In this document: positions 35,264-47,605 of the stretch, piece after piece
How the letters are laid out: each line of letters begins with the position of its first letter
How positions within the stretch are numbered: position 1 is the stretch's first letter
Assembly (NCBI GenBank): GCA_036429605.1
Contig: CM071591.1
Span: 1,302,001-1,366,000, forward strand
Length of the DNA: 64,000 nt
Direction: 5' to 3'
DNA from: Cladobotryum mycophilum
Lineage: Eukaryota > Ascomycota > Sordariomycetes > Hypocreales > Hypocreaceae
Program-made: the position numbers and the translations under genes
The notes under the pieces: generated by a model
Databases searched by the model: none
The model's input: the letters and a program-made list of their open reading frames with translations, nothing else
What the model was told of the DNA's origin: nothing

Positions 35264-36385
35264 TTGAGAGAGGGAGGGCTTTTTTATGGCACTTTTTTGG
35301 GGGGGATAAGGGTAGAATTATAGACGTTCTAAAAGGGTTGCAAAACGGTTTTCAGCTGAAAGAAGGCGTGTAAGATGATAGGACGGCCCGGGATGGGCTG
35401 GGCTGGTGGTGGCTGGATTAAACAGGCGAGCATGTGTATAACCAGATCTAGCCCCCAGCCGATTCAGTGAACGATGAGAGGGTTAAAGCTGCATGTGGCG
35501 TCTGATAGCTTGAACACGGTAGTTTGAATCGTTCTTTTTTTCTTTTCTTTTCTTTGCTGCGAGATGACTACCGAGATCTAGTTTGACGCTTGATAGATTT
35601 TGAGATTCGGATTTGGTGGTGAAAAGGGGTTATGAGGGGTAGAGCCAAATCCCTGTGTTTTCGAGATTATGAAGGGCGTTTGATGTGTTTCAGAGGCTAC
35701 GACTGATAGATGTGACAGTAACCAGTGAAATATTATACCAGGAGACCGGATTTGTTGAGATGGTATCACTGGTCCTGCGTCGATGATGGGATGAATTCAC
35801 AAGGTCATTCACGCTACTTACCGTCTGTGGTGAGATCAGGCACCATGATAGCTACCCTACACTGTAGTTGCTGACTAAGCTTCTCATGAAAGCTTGAAGC
35901 AGCAAGACTGAACAAGGCAGGGACGAAGTGCGCTCGACGCCAATCTCCACCACCACCATTTCGATATCCAACCTCGTCTCATCTTTATGCGAGAATCCTC
36001 TGCTTCTTTAATAATCAAATCCTTCCGAATCCTTCTGCGGGGGCCTCTTCCTCCTCATGCGCTGGGCCTTGTCTCATTTCACCCTCGCGCACCGGCAATC
36101 GTCCTTCCCGACCCTTGCTTAGTTCCGCGCCACGGAAATGCTTCCATGTCAACCATGTCCGTGATCGATTCAGCCTCTCTATTACCTGCAGCCCACGAGG
36201 TCGATGCACCCTGACATTGACCAACCAAAGGTCTGCAGGGCCCACGCAACCATCAAAAGATCTCTCATGGGTCTCATGGCCCTTCCTCCCTCCTTCCCCT
36301 CCCCAATTACTTTGAGGGTATCCGCCGAGTCTGCCTGGCCGGATGCAAGATGGATGGGTTGCCAACAAACAAACCAGGGGTGAGA

Positions 36386-36416
<31 letters not shown>

Positions 36417-38008
36417 GAGGAGAACTGATGAAGGATGGATGCCCAGTCTCGGTCGAATGGGCTGTGTAGACACCTGACTTGGGCCGGTCTTATCAATCAA
36501 TCCCTCCGACGGAGTACGAGCAAGGGAGCTGGGGCTGCTGTGGAATGCTCCCTGCATCTACCTATTGTTCGAGACAACCTTGTTTCGGTGTGCTTTTGCC
36601 CTCGAGAGACTGGCCATCAACCAGCACCATTGCAAAACCCCCCAATATTTCGCTGGAGGAATCCCTTTTTTTCTATGACTCGAACGTCAGACGGTCGTTG
36701 CACTCGGATCAAATATCAACAGTTGCTGACACTACCTGCGCGGAAGCCTTTCCCCCGACGTTTTGCACCACGAGTTTTTTTGTGTGCTAGATTTCGGGAA
36801 GGGAAGCAAACTAGACCGTCGTTGGAAGGCAGTGCTGCTGATCGCATGCATGCATTAGCTCTAGAAGCTTTTTCTTTCCCTTTCTCCCCCTCCTTTGCCC
36901 CTGTGGCAGCGCCTCATTTTCATGTTGTTGTTGCAAGTCCGCCGTCCAACCTTGTTTCTCCATTTATAGCAACATCCCTTTTGTTTGCTCACGGTGGTTG
37001 ACAAGCAAGCTTTTTCGGGGTTTTTATCGACGAGATGGAGAAATACAAAGCTCTTGGCACACATCATCATGCGATGCAGCAAATGCGACGAATGACACGC
37101 ACAGGCTTCCGTGTCTCGTGTGTTCCATTGACTCGTGGAGACGGACAGACAGACATCTAGATAAGCGCGAAAAAGCCTAATTGCAATGCTGCTGTTTATT
37201 GCTTGTACGTACAAAGCAATGTATTCATTCGTCCCTCTTCCCCAGACCAGGCCTTCGGACAACGGCTGCTCCGCGGAGCAATGGGGACCCGACCACACCT
37301 TGTCTTGTGCAGCCCAGCGGCACACGCAGTCACAGTTTCAGCAGCTGTTGTTGCGAGAGCGTGGCGAGAGCTGCCGCCACCAACAATGGGAAAACAGTTC
37401 AGATGTCATGATAGACTTTTCGAATCAAACGCTCTTTTAACATTTGACAGTTACGGCTTGGTCTAGTCTTGGTCTGGTCATGTTCTGGCGCGCGCCGCCT
37501 TCATCATACCTTATTATTGCCCGTCTCCTCGTCCCATCAGAACCGTGGTCGAGGCTGCGCACTGCTGCAGGTGTCCCAACGGGGGACCCAGGGATCTATT
37601 GCACTCTTAGCGTGCTCCTCGCATTCAGCTCGTGAAAGCCACCAATGGGCCAACCGGCTTGGCATACTCAAATGGCATCTCGTCGGAACGCACCCCCATG
37701 TCTTACAACAGGCAATCTCGACGAATATTAGCAACCGTCCTAGCTTAAGGCTGGGTGGACACCGCTTGGGGAGCTATTCAACTCGAAATGCGACGCACCT
37801 TTCCTCTGCGGTGCAAGCCACAATTTTTGGGCGTTCCCAACTGGGTTGTGCTCCCCGGCGACGATGTAATAAAACTATTCACGTTGCCCTCCTAGAATAG
37901 GTTTTTCTTTCTCTCCTTTCGCTTCCTGATTGATCTCCTCATCAAGCACTGCCAATCCTGGGACCTGGCGCTTACCGAATCAATTCCGAGAATCAGAGTC
38001 TCATCGTC
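35264..38008. other. Intergenic, no gene recognised
   Basis: Holds the promoter of the rad57-like gene on the left and the leader of the membrane-protein gene on the right. A (GA)n tract lies at about 36380-36415. Open frames such as 36435-37001 (plus) and 36861-37325 (minus) show no domain and overlap others. No tRNA or other RNA gene was seen. Confidence 0.5.
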
Positions 38009-39324
38009 ATGAACAAAGCTTCAGGTGTTGCTGCTTTTGCGGCCCTCATGGCCGTTGTTGATGCCGCCAACTTGCACCTGCCCCGGGCTACCCTCGCCGT
38101 CGACTACGCTTTGGATGGAATAAGCCCAATTCCAACAGTTGCTGCCGGCTTTATTGACGTTCTGGCCAAGCGAGCTGGCACCAGTGCCACGAGCCCTACG
38201 ACAGTCCTCGTTGCGCCGGATAACACCTGCGGCTACATATCCGGTCGTGCTGGTGCCGCATATACTTGCGGAGTTGGCGCCAGCTGCATCTTCTTCACCT
38301 CATCGGTGGCTGGGCCTGGCCATATTGCTTGCTGCAATACGGCTATATGCGTTGCCAAGTTTCAATGCATCGACTATAATGAGTACTTTTCTCAGAGCAA
38401 GTGTGATAATGGCTGTGCCCAAGATGCATATACACTGAAATGGTATGTTGCTTTTAATCTCGCGTGGTACTGGAAATGTGGCTCACACAGCTATGTAGTA
38501 CCAATACGGCTCAGCCCTACTGCAATACGTTGTCTTTCCCTGGCGGCGTCGTCGATGTCTATTGTAATAACCTCAATATCACTGGCATTCAAGCTGCCTC
38601 GACCACATGGAGCGGCGAGTCATCGAGAACATTCGCGCCTCTTGTATTGTCTGGTGATGCGTCTTCGAGCACTCGCCCAATCCAGGTTGTTCCTACGAGC
38701 TCTCGTTCGTCAGCCGGCAGCGGCAATAGCCCAGCAAACACCAGCCCGGTAAACACCAGCCCGGTTCCAGTACCCCCACAAACTGAGAGCGGCGGCTCCA
38801 AGACCCCTGTTGGTGCCATCGTTGGCGGTGTAGTTGGTGGTGTAGGAGGTCTCGCCCTGATCGGCATTGCTGCCTTCTTCTTTCTCCGCCGCAGAAAGCC
38901 TACGCCAGCGCCCCAGCCAACGGAGCAGATTCCTCCTACTCATCAGTCTCCTCCTCCGATGCAGCAGTATCAGCAACCGCCGCAACAGCCATACTACGAC
39001 CCCAAGTATGCTCCTGTAGTCAACCAACAGCCTTACCCGCCTCCCAACCAGCAATATGCGCAGAACGGTGCTTACTATACCCCTACCAACCCATCGATGT
39101 CTCCGGACCAGCATCATGCGATGTCACCTACAGGTTCGACCATCGACCCACGCATGAGCACGACAAGCCCGATTCAACCTGGTACCTACGCACCTCCCGC
39201 TCCCGCTCCCGTCCCTGCCCCTGGCCCGGGAGGCTTTCAACCACAACCGGGTGTGATTTATGAGGCATCCAGTGGCCAAGCTGGTGACCATCATCACGGC
39301 CAAATGCACGAGCTTGCTTCTTAA
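38009..39324 (+). CDS. Cys-rich type I membrane protein (possible cell-surface sensor)
   Basis: Two exons (38009-38442, 38499-39324) give 419 aa. The intron has a GTATGT donor. The acceptor is placed at TATGTAG (38498) because only this choice keeps the downstream frame; the CACACAG seven bases earlier would break it. Signal peptide is about residues 1-20 (MNKASGVAAFAALMAVVDAA). The extracellular part carries 12 cysteines (CGYISG..YTCGVGASC..ACCN..KFQC..SKCDNGC..LKC..PYC..VYC), then a Ser/Thr-rich stalk likely to be O-glycosylated. A single transmembrane helix (about 249-272, GAIVGGVVGGVGGLALIGIA) ends in FFFLRRRK, the positive-inside stop. The cytoplasmic tail is Pro/Gln/Tyr-rich. The layout resembles fungal cell-wall stress sensors (WSC/Mid2-like), but the Cys pattern is not clearly a WSC domain, so function is inferred. 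Confidence 0.85.
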
Positions 39325-40171
39325 GGCAACCATATGAATGATAAAAAAAACAGCGACGTATGGGAGAAGATATGTGAACATGGGCGTTATGGATATCGAC
39401 ACGGCTTTGCATTGTTGCCGGAGTTGACTAGAATTTTGGATTTAATTTGGGAAATTTTTACATGGAAGAAGCATGTTTTGTCTATGATGTGAGGATGGTT
39501 TTGGGGGAACTGAGATGCCACGGAAGTTGGTAAATGAGCGGGCACGTCTTGAATGTCTGACTTTCTTGTATACCATAGTTGAAACTAAGAACATACTTAA
39601 AATTCTGATACAAACTGTGAGCCATACCAAACCTGAGCACGGAATCGTGAATATGTGTTGTAAATGAATATTGGGGCGTGGTTTTGTTACGAGGTGTAGG
39701 CGACAGAACGCCTTTGGCTGCTATTTCATTTGCCCCTGCAAGGCTAAAATTGCAGTGTAGCTGGATCCGGCCCATTGGCCGTTCGTGACCCATAGGCAGC
39801 AGTCAATAGATGAAATAAATATAATTAATTAGTTAGATTTAACGAACTGAGTAAGAGTAAGGCTTTTCATACATTGACAATGTAAATTTTTATTTTAAAT
39901 TTTATTTTATCTTATTTCAATACTAATAAATTCATTGACTTAAACCATGAATTGTTCACGGTAGGAAATGCCTTCATCAAAGTCCAGTTTGCTCATATAC
40001 TCCATATCTCTAAAAGCCTCTCTCGTATTAGGAGCATAGCTGTGTCTTGAATCATAATCGCTCTGTGTGGTATGTCTATGTCCCATCTAATAACCATATG
40101 CATCCGCTGAAATGAAAAGTTGATACCAAAAAAAAAACAAGAAAAAGAAGGTAGGCGGAAGGAATGTCGTC
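39325..40171. other. Convergent intergenic region, AT-rich
   Basis: The 3' flanks of convergent genes. The core at about 39800-39950 is markedly AT-rich (attttattttaaattttatt). No coding region or RNA gene supported. Confidence 0.5.
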
Positions 40172-42406
40172 TTATACTTGGGATGACTGATCGTTAATCG
40201 GAATAGTCTTGGGGGCGCTGTCCTTGGGATAGATCTCTTTTACGGTCGTAGAGCGGCTCTTTTTAAAGAAGCTCAAGAGGAAGATTTCGTTGGTGACGGT
40301 GTATTGGTTGCCTTCATCATCTGTTTCGGCGGCATCTTTGTTGTCGAGGTGAACGTTGCCGAGGAAGAGGGTCAGGATCCAAGCCTAGATGATGCAATGT
40401 CAGAACTCACACTTGGTGGGAAAAAAGTTGATGGCTGGAATATTCTTACCAAGACTACGAAGGGGACGATGGCCACAAATGCCCATACAACGCCCATCTA
40501 CAAAAGTCAGCTGCCAAGTCTTCCTTTTATGGCCGTCTATCTGCTTACCTTTGCGTCGTGAATAGCCTTGGTCTGGGCATCGGAGGGTAGATCTCGAATC
40601 TTGGAGAAATCACCGTGGTATGAATTGAGCCCCGACGTATTGTTGAAAACGGTAGACATGACGGTCAGGCCAATCGTTCCGCCAAACGGAATGGCAACAG
40701 CCATCAATCCAATAACAGCCGCACGATGTTGTCTGAAGATGCCAATGCCGTGGAGCGGCGCAACCATGAAGCGGATGCCCATGCCGGCGCCGACCATGGC
40801 CATCATGCCAAAGATGGTGGCAGAGCTTTCCCTGTAAAGAGCACATGCGAGGACGCCGATGCCAGTGCCCTCGATGATGGTTCCGAACAACAGGGGCGGG
40901 AATGTCATGCGAGGCCATTTATTGCACAAGAAAGCGCATGTGTAGACACCAACTATGGCGCGTTAGATCTAATGGACACACAAGGGGTAGTGTGTGACAT
41001 ACCTCCGATTCCAGGGGTAAAGTACAAGAGCTGTAGGCCAGCCTTGTCGGAGTTGTAGTTCTGGATGTACTCAGTATCGAGCCCATAAACAGGGCGAAGA
41101 TGCTTTGGTGTGCCTTACCTTGACAGCGATAAAGTAAATGTTGCAAAAATAAAGAACCTGAGAACTAGTTAGTGTATCGATGTGCTGAATTGAGAGCGTT
41201 GATCTATATGAGCAGTACTTACAGCATACATGCTCATACCGGTAACGCATTCCGTGTAGAAGATGATGCCAATATCACGGTTAGTAAGAAGAGACCATGG
41301 GATCATAGCTCGCTGCCACGGTAGTTTGCGCGAAAGGCTCCTCCCAGGGGCAAGCTGTCGCTCCCAGGCAAGGAAACTACCGGCCAACAGACCGCCAATG
41401 ATTAAGGGGACAAGGACTGGCGCAGAACCCCATGAGTAAGTCGCACCACCCCAGGTGAGACCCAGAATGATGAGTCCAAAGCCTAGCAGGAAGAGGATCT
41501 GTCCACCGAAATCAACAGTTTTGAGGCGTGCGATCAACTTGGTTCGACGACCCGTCTCATTTGTTTCGTCAAGTTCAGGGATGGGCTGTGGGCCGAGGAG
41601 CTCTTTTCGGAGAAAGACAAAAGTAATGACCAAGGCTAGGCCCGCGATGGGGAGATTGATACCGAAGCACCACCTCCAGTTAGATCCTGTGAGGTAGCCT
41701 GCAGTCACTTTAGTTTGAAAGGTCAAAAGCATATCACACAATCTTCATCTTACCTCCGGCAACTGGGCCAAGAGCGTATGCGATGCCTCCAACAAAGGCA
41801 AAAATAGCCCAATTCTTCGCGCTATCCTGGAGGGAAACTCGGTCCGCTAGAATGGTTCGGACAAGAACGTTCAGTCCTGCGGCGGCAAGTCCCTGAAAAC
41901 CACGGCCAAGGAGAAGCATTGGGAAGGCCGATGTGGGAGATGCAGTGCACAGGGCGCTGCCGAGGAGCATGAAGCCAATGGCACCGGTGAGAGTAGCATA
42001 TCGACCAAAAATATCGGCCAGCTGAGCCCAGCAGGGGATAAAGGCGGCAGATGTCAAGTTGAAGGCTGAGATGATCCAGTTTTGTTGTGAAACCTTGTGG
42101 AAGTCGCTGGCGATCCAGGGCAAGGCACTCGCAATGCTGTAGAATGAGTTAGAAAGTAGTCTCAATAGAACTGTTTCATGAAGGACATTAATGAATAACA
42201 CACATTGTCGAGTCAAGGGCCTGAAGAGCATACGGCCAGACTAGACAGAGAATAATCTGCCATCGATACCGTCTCATTGCACTCTTCTCTGTCTTGCATT
42301 CAGGACACAGACCTAGGAGTGGCTCGCTTCGGTGGACACATTGTGTAAGAGCTGGAGCCTCATTTGATGTTGGCTTCTTGAGCTTCTTGATGAGTGTGTA
42401 AATCAT
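40172..42406 (-). CDS. MFS transporter, DHA2 (drug:H+ antiporter-2) type, eight exons
   Basis: Minus-strand exons 42204-42406, 41754-42136, 41223-41698, 41119-41157, 41003-41060, 40549-40952, 40450-40497 and 40172-40384 join in frame to 607 aa. The seven introns are 50-67 nt. The N-terminal cytoplasmic part contains CVHRSEPLLGLCPEC, a small Cys cluster. TM1 begins QIILCLVWPYALQALDSTI. The MFS loop-2/3 signature is ADIFGRYATLTGAIGFMLLG, and motif C-like sequence is GGIAYALGPVAGGYLTGSNW. About 14 hydrophobic segments are expected; further ones include ILFLLGFGLIILGLTWGG and IFGMMAMVGAGMGIRFMV. The C-terminus is cytoplasmic (YTVTNEIFLLSFFKKSR). Such proteins export toxic compounds or secondary metabolites at the plasma membrane. 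No biosynthetic gene is adjacent, so the substrate is unknown. Ser/Thr/Asn-rich flanks show nothing unusual. Confidence 0.92.
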
Positions 42407-43312
42407 CTTGGTGTTGGGCAGGCTATGGAGCCCTGTTGATGTAGTAATCTCACAGGCAAAGGTTAGGCGACAAGGGAGGAAGAATGTTGGAACAAGTGAT
42501 TGTTTGGCTATAGAGAATACATGATGCATCTTTGGGCAGATGGCCCATGTTATTAAATATCTGCTGCCCATGACGCAGTTTGCAGTTTGCAAGACGGTTC
42601 CTGATGGCTTTCATGTAGTCCAATTCGCACTCGCTTGAGATACCGAAAAGGGTAAAATAAAATGCACAGGAAAACATCTCTCTAGCCTCAGTTTCCATGC
42701 GACAGGTAATCGAATCTAGGACAAATCAAGCACTAGATTTCGAGAGCCGCGTGGCTCAAGTGCCAAGTGCATCAAGGAGAGGTCGACAATGAGGATGCCC
42801 GGTGCATGAGGGCCCCCAATTAGAGGGGCAGACACCACCAAGGGGCGCAAATCGCTGGAAGGGCATTTCGATGCGAGGAATACGCGGCAAAACGAGTCGC
42901 GTGGGAGTTCTGGTTGATTGGCATTTGCTGGTTGGCCTTTTGGTGGAGATGGTGTTGTAGAGTCGGAAGCTTTGGCGGGCCGATGAAACCTTGGAGGTGT
43001 GTTTAGTGGACGGGAGAGCCCTGGGGCACCTCGAAAGGATGTCTACAAGGGGAACTGCCCGGGAAAAGTGTGGCTTGGTTGCGTGATGGTTTGCCAAGCC
43101 ACAAACACGTTGTTAGAGGCTTGGGCACAAAGGCAAGAAGGAGGAAACAGCGCTGGGAGTGACGAATCTGGATCCTGCATTACATCTAACTGCAAACTTT
43201 TACGTGCAATGCTTATAAGACAGCAGTATTCTACCAAGAATTGCTGTGCGTACGCTTCAGATACTTGGCTCTTGATAAACATCAACAATCTGAGCAAAAA
43301 ATGAAACTCTTC
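42407..43312. other. Promoter side of the MFS gene, no other gene
   Basis: Upstream region of the minus-strand MFS gene. Short open frames on both strands show no domain. Confidence 0.45.
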
Positions 43313-43383
43313 AGGTCCCAGGGGAGTCGAACCCTCGCTGGCGGAATCAGAATCCGCAGTCATAACCGTTAGACCATGGAACC
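43313..43383 (-). tRNA. tRNA-Gln (anticodon CUG), T-arm one base short
   Basis: Minus strand. The acceptor stem GGTTCCA (43383-43377) pairs with TGGGACC (43320-43314) with one G-U pair, and the discriminator T at 43313 is as in eukaryotic tRNA-Gln. The D-arm contains AACGGTTA. The anticodon stem GCGGA/TCCGC is perfect, with loop TTCTGAT giving anticodon CTG. The variable loop is CAGC, and the T-loop is TTCGACT after GAGGG. The 3' T-stem strand has only four C before the acceptor, where five bases pairing with GAGGG are expected. The gene is therefore 71 rather than 72 nt. No intron. A one-base loss in the assembly is likely. Confidence 0.88.
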
Positions 43384-44125
43384 GATATTGGCATATATTC
43401 CCTTCAGTGGTGTGCGTTCGTCTCATGAGGCTCGTCATGCTGGAGAACTACGCCGAAATGTGATGCGACCGACAATGGTGTTGGGTCATGGTTCTTTCAG
43501 AGGTCGTGAGTCGTGCGTGAGTCGTGAACGCAGATTTGGAGGCTGTTCTATCGTGACGGCACGATGATGCAACGATTTCTTGTAATCGTTCAATTAACGG
43601 TTTGCTCTAACTTTTTTTATTTTTATTTTTTATCAGTCCGCATCTATGGATCTGCTGCTGTCAAGTTCTATGCGACCGACGACTACATGGCCCAAACAGG
43701 TTGGGTGTAACTGCATACAACTATCGATTCGTTCACGTAGGCGCTAGTATGTGGAATTGTACACAATCCGGCCTCTAATGATTCTTCCAAGAGCCACCTC
43801 TGCTCGCTTGTATGCTCGTCGAAGCGAGGATTGGCACCTGAACGCAGTTTGATGAGTGGGTGGCTGGTGATGAAGGCCTATCTAATGGATGTCTTGGGAT
43901 GTCGCAGCCAAGAAGACTGTGGATTTGTCCCCATTTGGGACCACCTGCATTGACTCCACTGTTAGTAGGGGAACATCCTGACGCCTGATGGTCAATCTAC
44001 TTCTTTCATCATCATCAAGTCTTTTACGGCCTTGAATTGAAGTCGAGGATCAAAGGCCCATATCATTGTCGGCCGATTTCATCAAAGGATCTCAACATTC
44101 ACTATACTCCGTCTTATTGGTCATC
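43384..44125. other. Intergenic between the tRNA and CorA-like gene
   Basis: No ORF with recognisable content. AT-rich near 43590-43635, possibly a Pol III terminator or promoter flank. Nothing else seen. Confidence 0.45.
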
Positions 44126-45839
44126 ATGGCACAACAACCTCCCAAGACATTCATACCCAAGCCGCCTGACAGTCCGAGGGCAAACATTCTAAAATACGAC
44201 AGTGAGATATCTGTCCACCTCGAACTATGGATTAACCGATTGTCTAATATTCATTTAGGTGAAAAGAAGACATGGAAACTACAGGAGAATGTTATATTTG
44301 CTGATACCGCTCTGCCCGAAGTGTGCTATATGTGAGATGAACCAAACGAACAAACAAACAAACACAAGTAGGACTGTCCCTAATTCTGCATATTCAGCTT
44401 CCTCGAGTCCGGACAGGGTGCAAAATGGTACCAAGACAGCAAGCCGGAGGAGCGCATGGATATTTTGAGACCTTTTGATGCACCCGACTTTCTGAGCAAC
44501 AAGACTTGCACGGAACTGAACGGCTACTTTGGGTCTAAGAGTTCATACTCGGACGGTAAAAACAACGAGTCTCTTACCGCTCTCAGTATGTCTCGCTGAT
44601 CTTGAATCATCAATATCTCGCTAACCAACATTCTCATTGGCGCAGGTACTTGGTTTAGAATCCTTACCAAGAGGGTTTTGGTCGTAGGCAATAACAAGTT
44701 GGACGAACCACTGACATTCGATAAAAAGGATTATCGATGGTACGAAATGGGCATCTTCACGTACTGGAAAGATGCAGAAATCTGCAGAGTCTTATGCATC
44801 GACACACCGCCAAAAATGTGTACGCAGCTCTGTAAGTTCCTCAATGGACCCAATGACCCAAATGACCCCAGAAATTTCACTCTTGAGTTACGGGACCCCT
44901 TTTCAACGTTGCTCCCCCTTCTCGATGAGATAGTCAAGCTTTGTGACGACAACACGTGGAGAGCGACCAGAAAAGTGCGAGAGATAGAAAAGGTATGACT
45001 CTAAAGCTAAAACCTTGAATTTACTTGAGATAAAGTACCAAGTGTTAACATGTATGGTTTGTCTTCCCACCCTGGTTCAGAACAGGAAGAAGAGACCTGA
45101 CTTCGAAGAACTCCGCAATTTGGCACGGCACACGGGACATCTTGTAGAAGTACATGAAGTCGCCGTCGATACGCTGGAACGACTAGCCAGGTGCCAGGAA
45201 AAGAAGTGCAAGGAGGATTTACAGGATAAGCTCACTCGGACTCACATTATACGGGCTCAAGAATATCTTGAGTTTCAGTTGACGACATTGAGGGGCTTGA
45301 GGATGCGTGCCTCATCCACGCATGAGAGACTGCAGGAGGAGATCAATCTCGTAGGTTATAACCTTGACCCAAGGTTCTCTGCTGGTTCACTAGAAATAAC
45401 GGCGTCTATTCAGAGGTATAATATGCTTGCGAGTTCTGATAACACAATAATGAAATCCATCACCCTCCTGACAATGATATTTTTGCCGTCAACCTTTGTC
45501 ACGGTAAGAAGTCACTCGCACATCTTCCACGATGTACACTAACAGAAGTTGGTCCAGTCCTTGTTCAGCACCACGTTTTTCGCATTTCAGGACAATGAGT
45601 GGCAGTTCTCCAATAAGTTCTGGATTTACTGGGTCATTGTGATTCCATTGACCCTTGTCGTGGTTCTCTTCTGGAAGTGGTGGATTGTTGGAGGCGAGCA
45701 TGTCAGATGGAAGTGGCTGACCAAGAAGCAAGCTCAGGAAGCCGACAGCGTGCCTGCGTCCTTTGCCAGAGCAGTCACTTTCAGAATTGACAAGTTGAAG
45801 GAATTGAGACAATCTCAGAGTCAAAGATCGCAGGTTTGA
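44126..45839 (+). CDS. CorA-like membrane protein (fungal Mg2+ transporter-like family)
   Basis: Six exons (44126-44201, 44259-44331, 44398-44585, 44646-44992, 45081-45503, 45558-45839) join to 462 aa. The start MAQQPPKTF is the ATG that splices cleanly onward; an upstream in-frame ATG at 44066 exists. The last acceptor is set at GTCCAG (45557), which gives TFVT|SLFSTTFF; the nearer CAG at 45545 keeps frame too but sits directly on the CTAAC branch site. The soluble N-terminal two thirds end in a long helical region (LEFQLTTLRGLRMRASSTHE). Two membrane helices follow: SITLLTMIFLPSTFVTSLFS (about 352-374) and FWIYWVIVIPLTLVVVLFW (about 393-412). This is the CorA topology, but the GMN selectivity motif after TM1 is absent (FSTTFFAF), as in many fungal CorA-like proteins. 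Ion transport is therefore unproven. Confidence 0.85.
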
Positions 45840-45955
45840 ATTCTAATTGGCTATAGGACTCTAGGTTCTATAACAATGTAGGTAGTAGCTCAGAAACGTT
45901 TGGGATGTTGAAAGAATAAGATCATGACTCCAGAACACTTGAAACTACATGAAAG

Positions 45956-46668
45956 CTAGAAATGAGGTTTTGGCTGCCATGAATGAGGTAGATTCTCAAG
46001 GGCCTCTCTCAATAACGTATACCGTGATACGCCGGCCAACACCTTGTGCCAATTCCTTGAGTCGAGGTCTGGGAACTCGGCTGCTAGACAATTGCCCACC
46101 GTCTTTTCCCCATGATCCTGGTTTCCGTTAACAAAGCCATACTTTTGAGCCCAGCCGATATACTCTGGCTTAAGTGTAACACCGCGGGAGCAAGCTGCTG
46201 CTGTCTGGCCAGTCGTAGCATTGTGCACTATGGCAATGGCATAGTCTACCGGGCAACCAACACCCTCTGTCTGGATGAAGTTTTCGATGGCCCCCACGAT
46301 GACTGTTCCAATTTTATGCTTCTCTATTATTCCAGCGACTTGCCCCTCCTGAAGCTTTTTGAGAGAATTGTTGATGCGGTTGGCGGCCCCCTTAGCACCA
46401 GCATCGTTGTACGGCTGCTCGCCCACGCCAGAGTCGCCAGGGACCGTCTCGGTGTGAATCTGCACGCCGGGGGTGCGTGAGACTCTATGTACTCTTTTAT
46501 GACGTTCTGTTTGTCGGTATTGCTGGTAGGAATGATGAGCAGAATGTTGCAACCTTTGGATGGGACGTCCAATGTAGACAATGGCTTTCCAAGTTCAGGC
46601 GGGGATCGAGCCGGGACGAGCCCTTGAGAGTTTCGGAGGTCTTTAAACGATTTAGATGAAGGATCCAT
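45956..46668 (-). CDS. DUF84/YjjX-like NTPase-fold protein, one apparent frameshift
   Basis: Starts MDPSSKSFKDLRNSQ at 46668. The first frame contains the nucleotide-fold start CNILLIIPTSNTDKQNVIKE (compare the STNPVK.EAV signature of the inosine/xanthosine triphosphatase family), then loses the frame at the run of five G (46469-46473, plus strand). One more C on the coding strand there lets the second frame continue: VQIHTETVPGDSGVGEQPYND, GAKGAANRINNSL, VGAIENFIQTEG, CPVDYAIAIVHN, ending HSWQPKPHF. The total is about 237 aa, the usual size. The family hydrolyses non-canonical purine NTPs in bacteria; a related fold occurs in eukaryotic PRRC1. Activity here is inferred. The gene is convergent with the CorA-like gene (116-bp gap). 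Confidence 0.75.
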
Positions 46669-47544
46669 TATGATAGAAAGGCAGTAGAATCACCCTTTGT
46701 GTGCTTTTTTGGTGAGGGCTGTGGTGTCTGAACTGCCGTCGTGGAATTACTGAGGCAGGTGAAGGGTTTTTAAATACCGTAGTGATTCACTCAAGTCTTG
46801 AAAAAAAATGCCAGTCTACCTAAGTAGGTCGGCTGCGCAAAGCATTTGCCTCTTGTGACAAATCACCCCTAAACTATATGGGCATGCCTAACTATCCGGC
46901 TGTTAATTCTGCCATGAGGAAACAAAGAACCAAGTCGCTGATACTCATATCGTGTTTCTTTGTCTTTCTGCCTCGCTTTGTACGTTGGCTAACAAACTTG
47001 TGGCCTCGGAACATCGTGGTCAACAGTGTGGCTCAAGTGGAACGCTGACAAGATCATGATGTATGTATACCTACCAGGCAGGCAAGATGTAGGACAGATG
47101 GATGTGAGTGAGAAGAGGGATCACAAGCACAAATGAAGGATCTTTTGTAATTAAATGCGAAGATTTTATACATCAATAAGCCAAAAATGATGTTGATGTT
47201 GATGTTGATGTTCAATGTAGGTAATTACAGGCATAGATTGACAGGTAGATGTGTGGATCCTCAATGTGGCTTGTCTATTGGCCCGAGGGGCTTGATCTGC
47301 ACAACACCTGGGCAGGCTGTACGTAGCCCGGTCAGTATGAGCACTAGGTCCTATGAGCATGGTCGCTGTTGGCTCGGCTGGGCCTTGTCCCATGAGGCTC
47401 TGTGGCAAGGGCGGCGCAGTTTCTTAATGACTTGAATGTTGGTTACCTAGGTAGGTTTGTGACCAGCACAAGGCAGATAAGAGCCGCGAGAGTTTTTATT
47501 TATTTATGAGGCCTGAAGAGACTTCAAGGATATCCATGGATGTG

Positions 47545-47547
47545 TGC

Positions 47548-47604
<57 letters not shown>
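47545..47604 (+). repeat. (GAGAGT)n hexamer microsatellite
   Basis: About ten near-perfect GTGAGA units in a row. No coding context. Confidence 0.9.

Positions 47605-47605
<1 letters not shown>

Noticed and set aside
38443..38491. Acceptor CACACAG at 38490 for the Cys-rich gene intron
   Set aside because: It puts exon 2 out of frame; TATGTAG at 38498 keeps the frame through the Cys-rich region and TM.
40304..40561. Plus-strand ORF of 85 codons with a hydrophobic start
   Set aside because: Reverse reading of exons 7-8 of the MFS transporter.
6000..47460. Recurrent ggtacct/aggtacc words in intergenic DNA
   Set aside because: A six-base word is expected about 15 times per orientation in 64 kb by chance; I could not show enrichment by eye.
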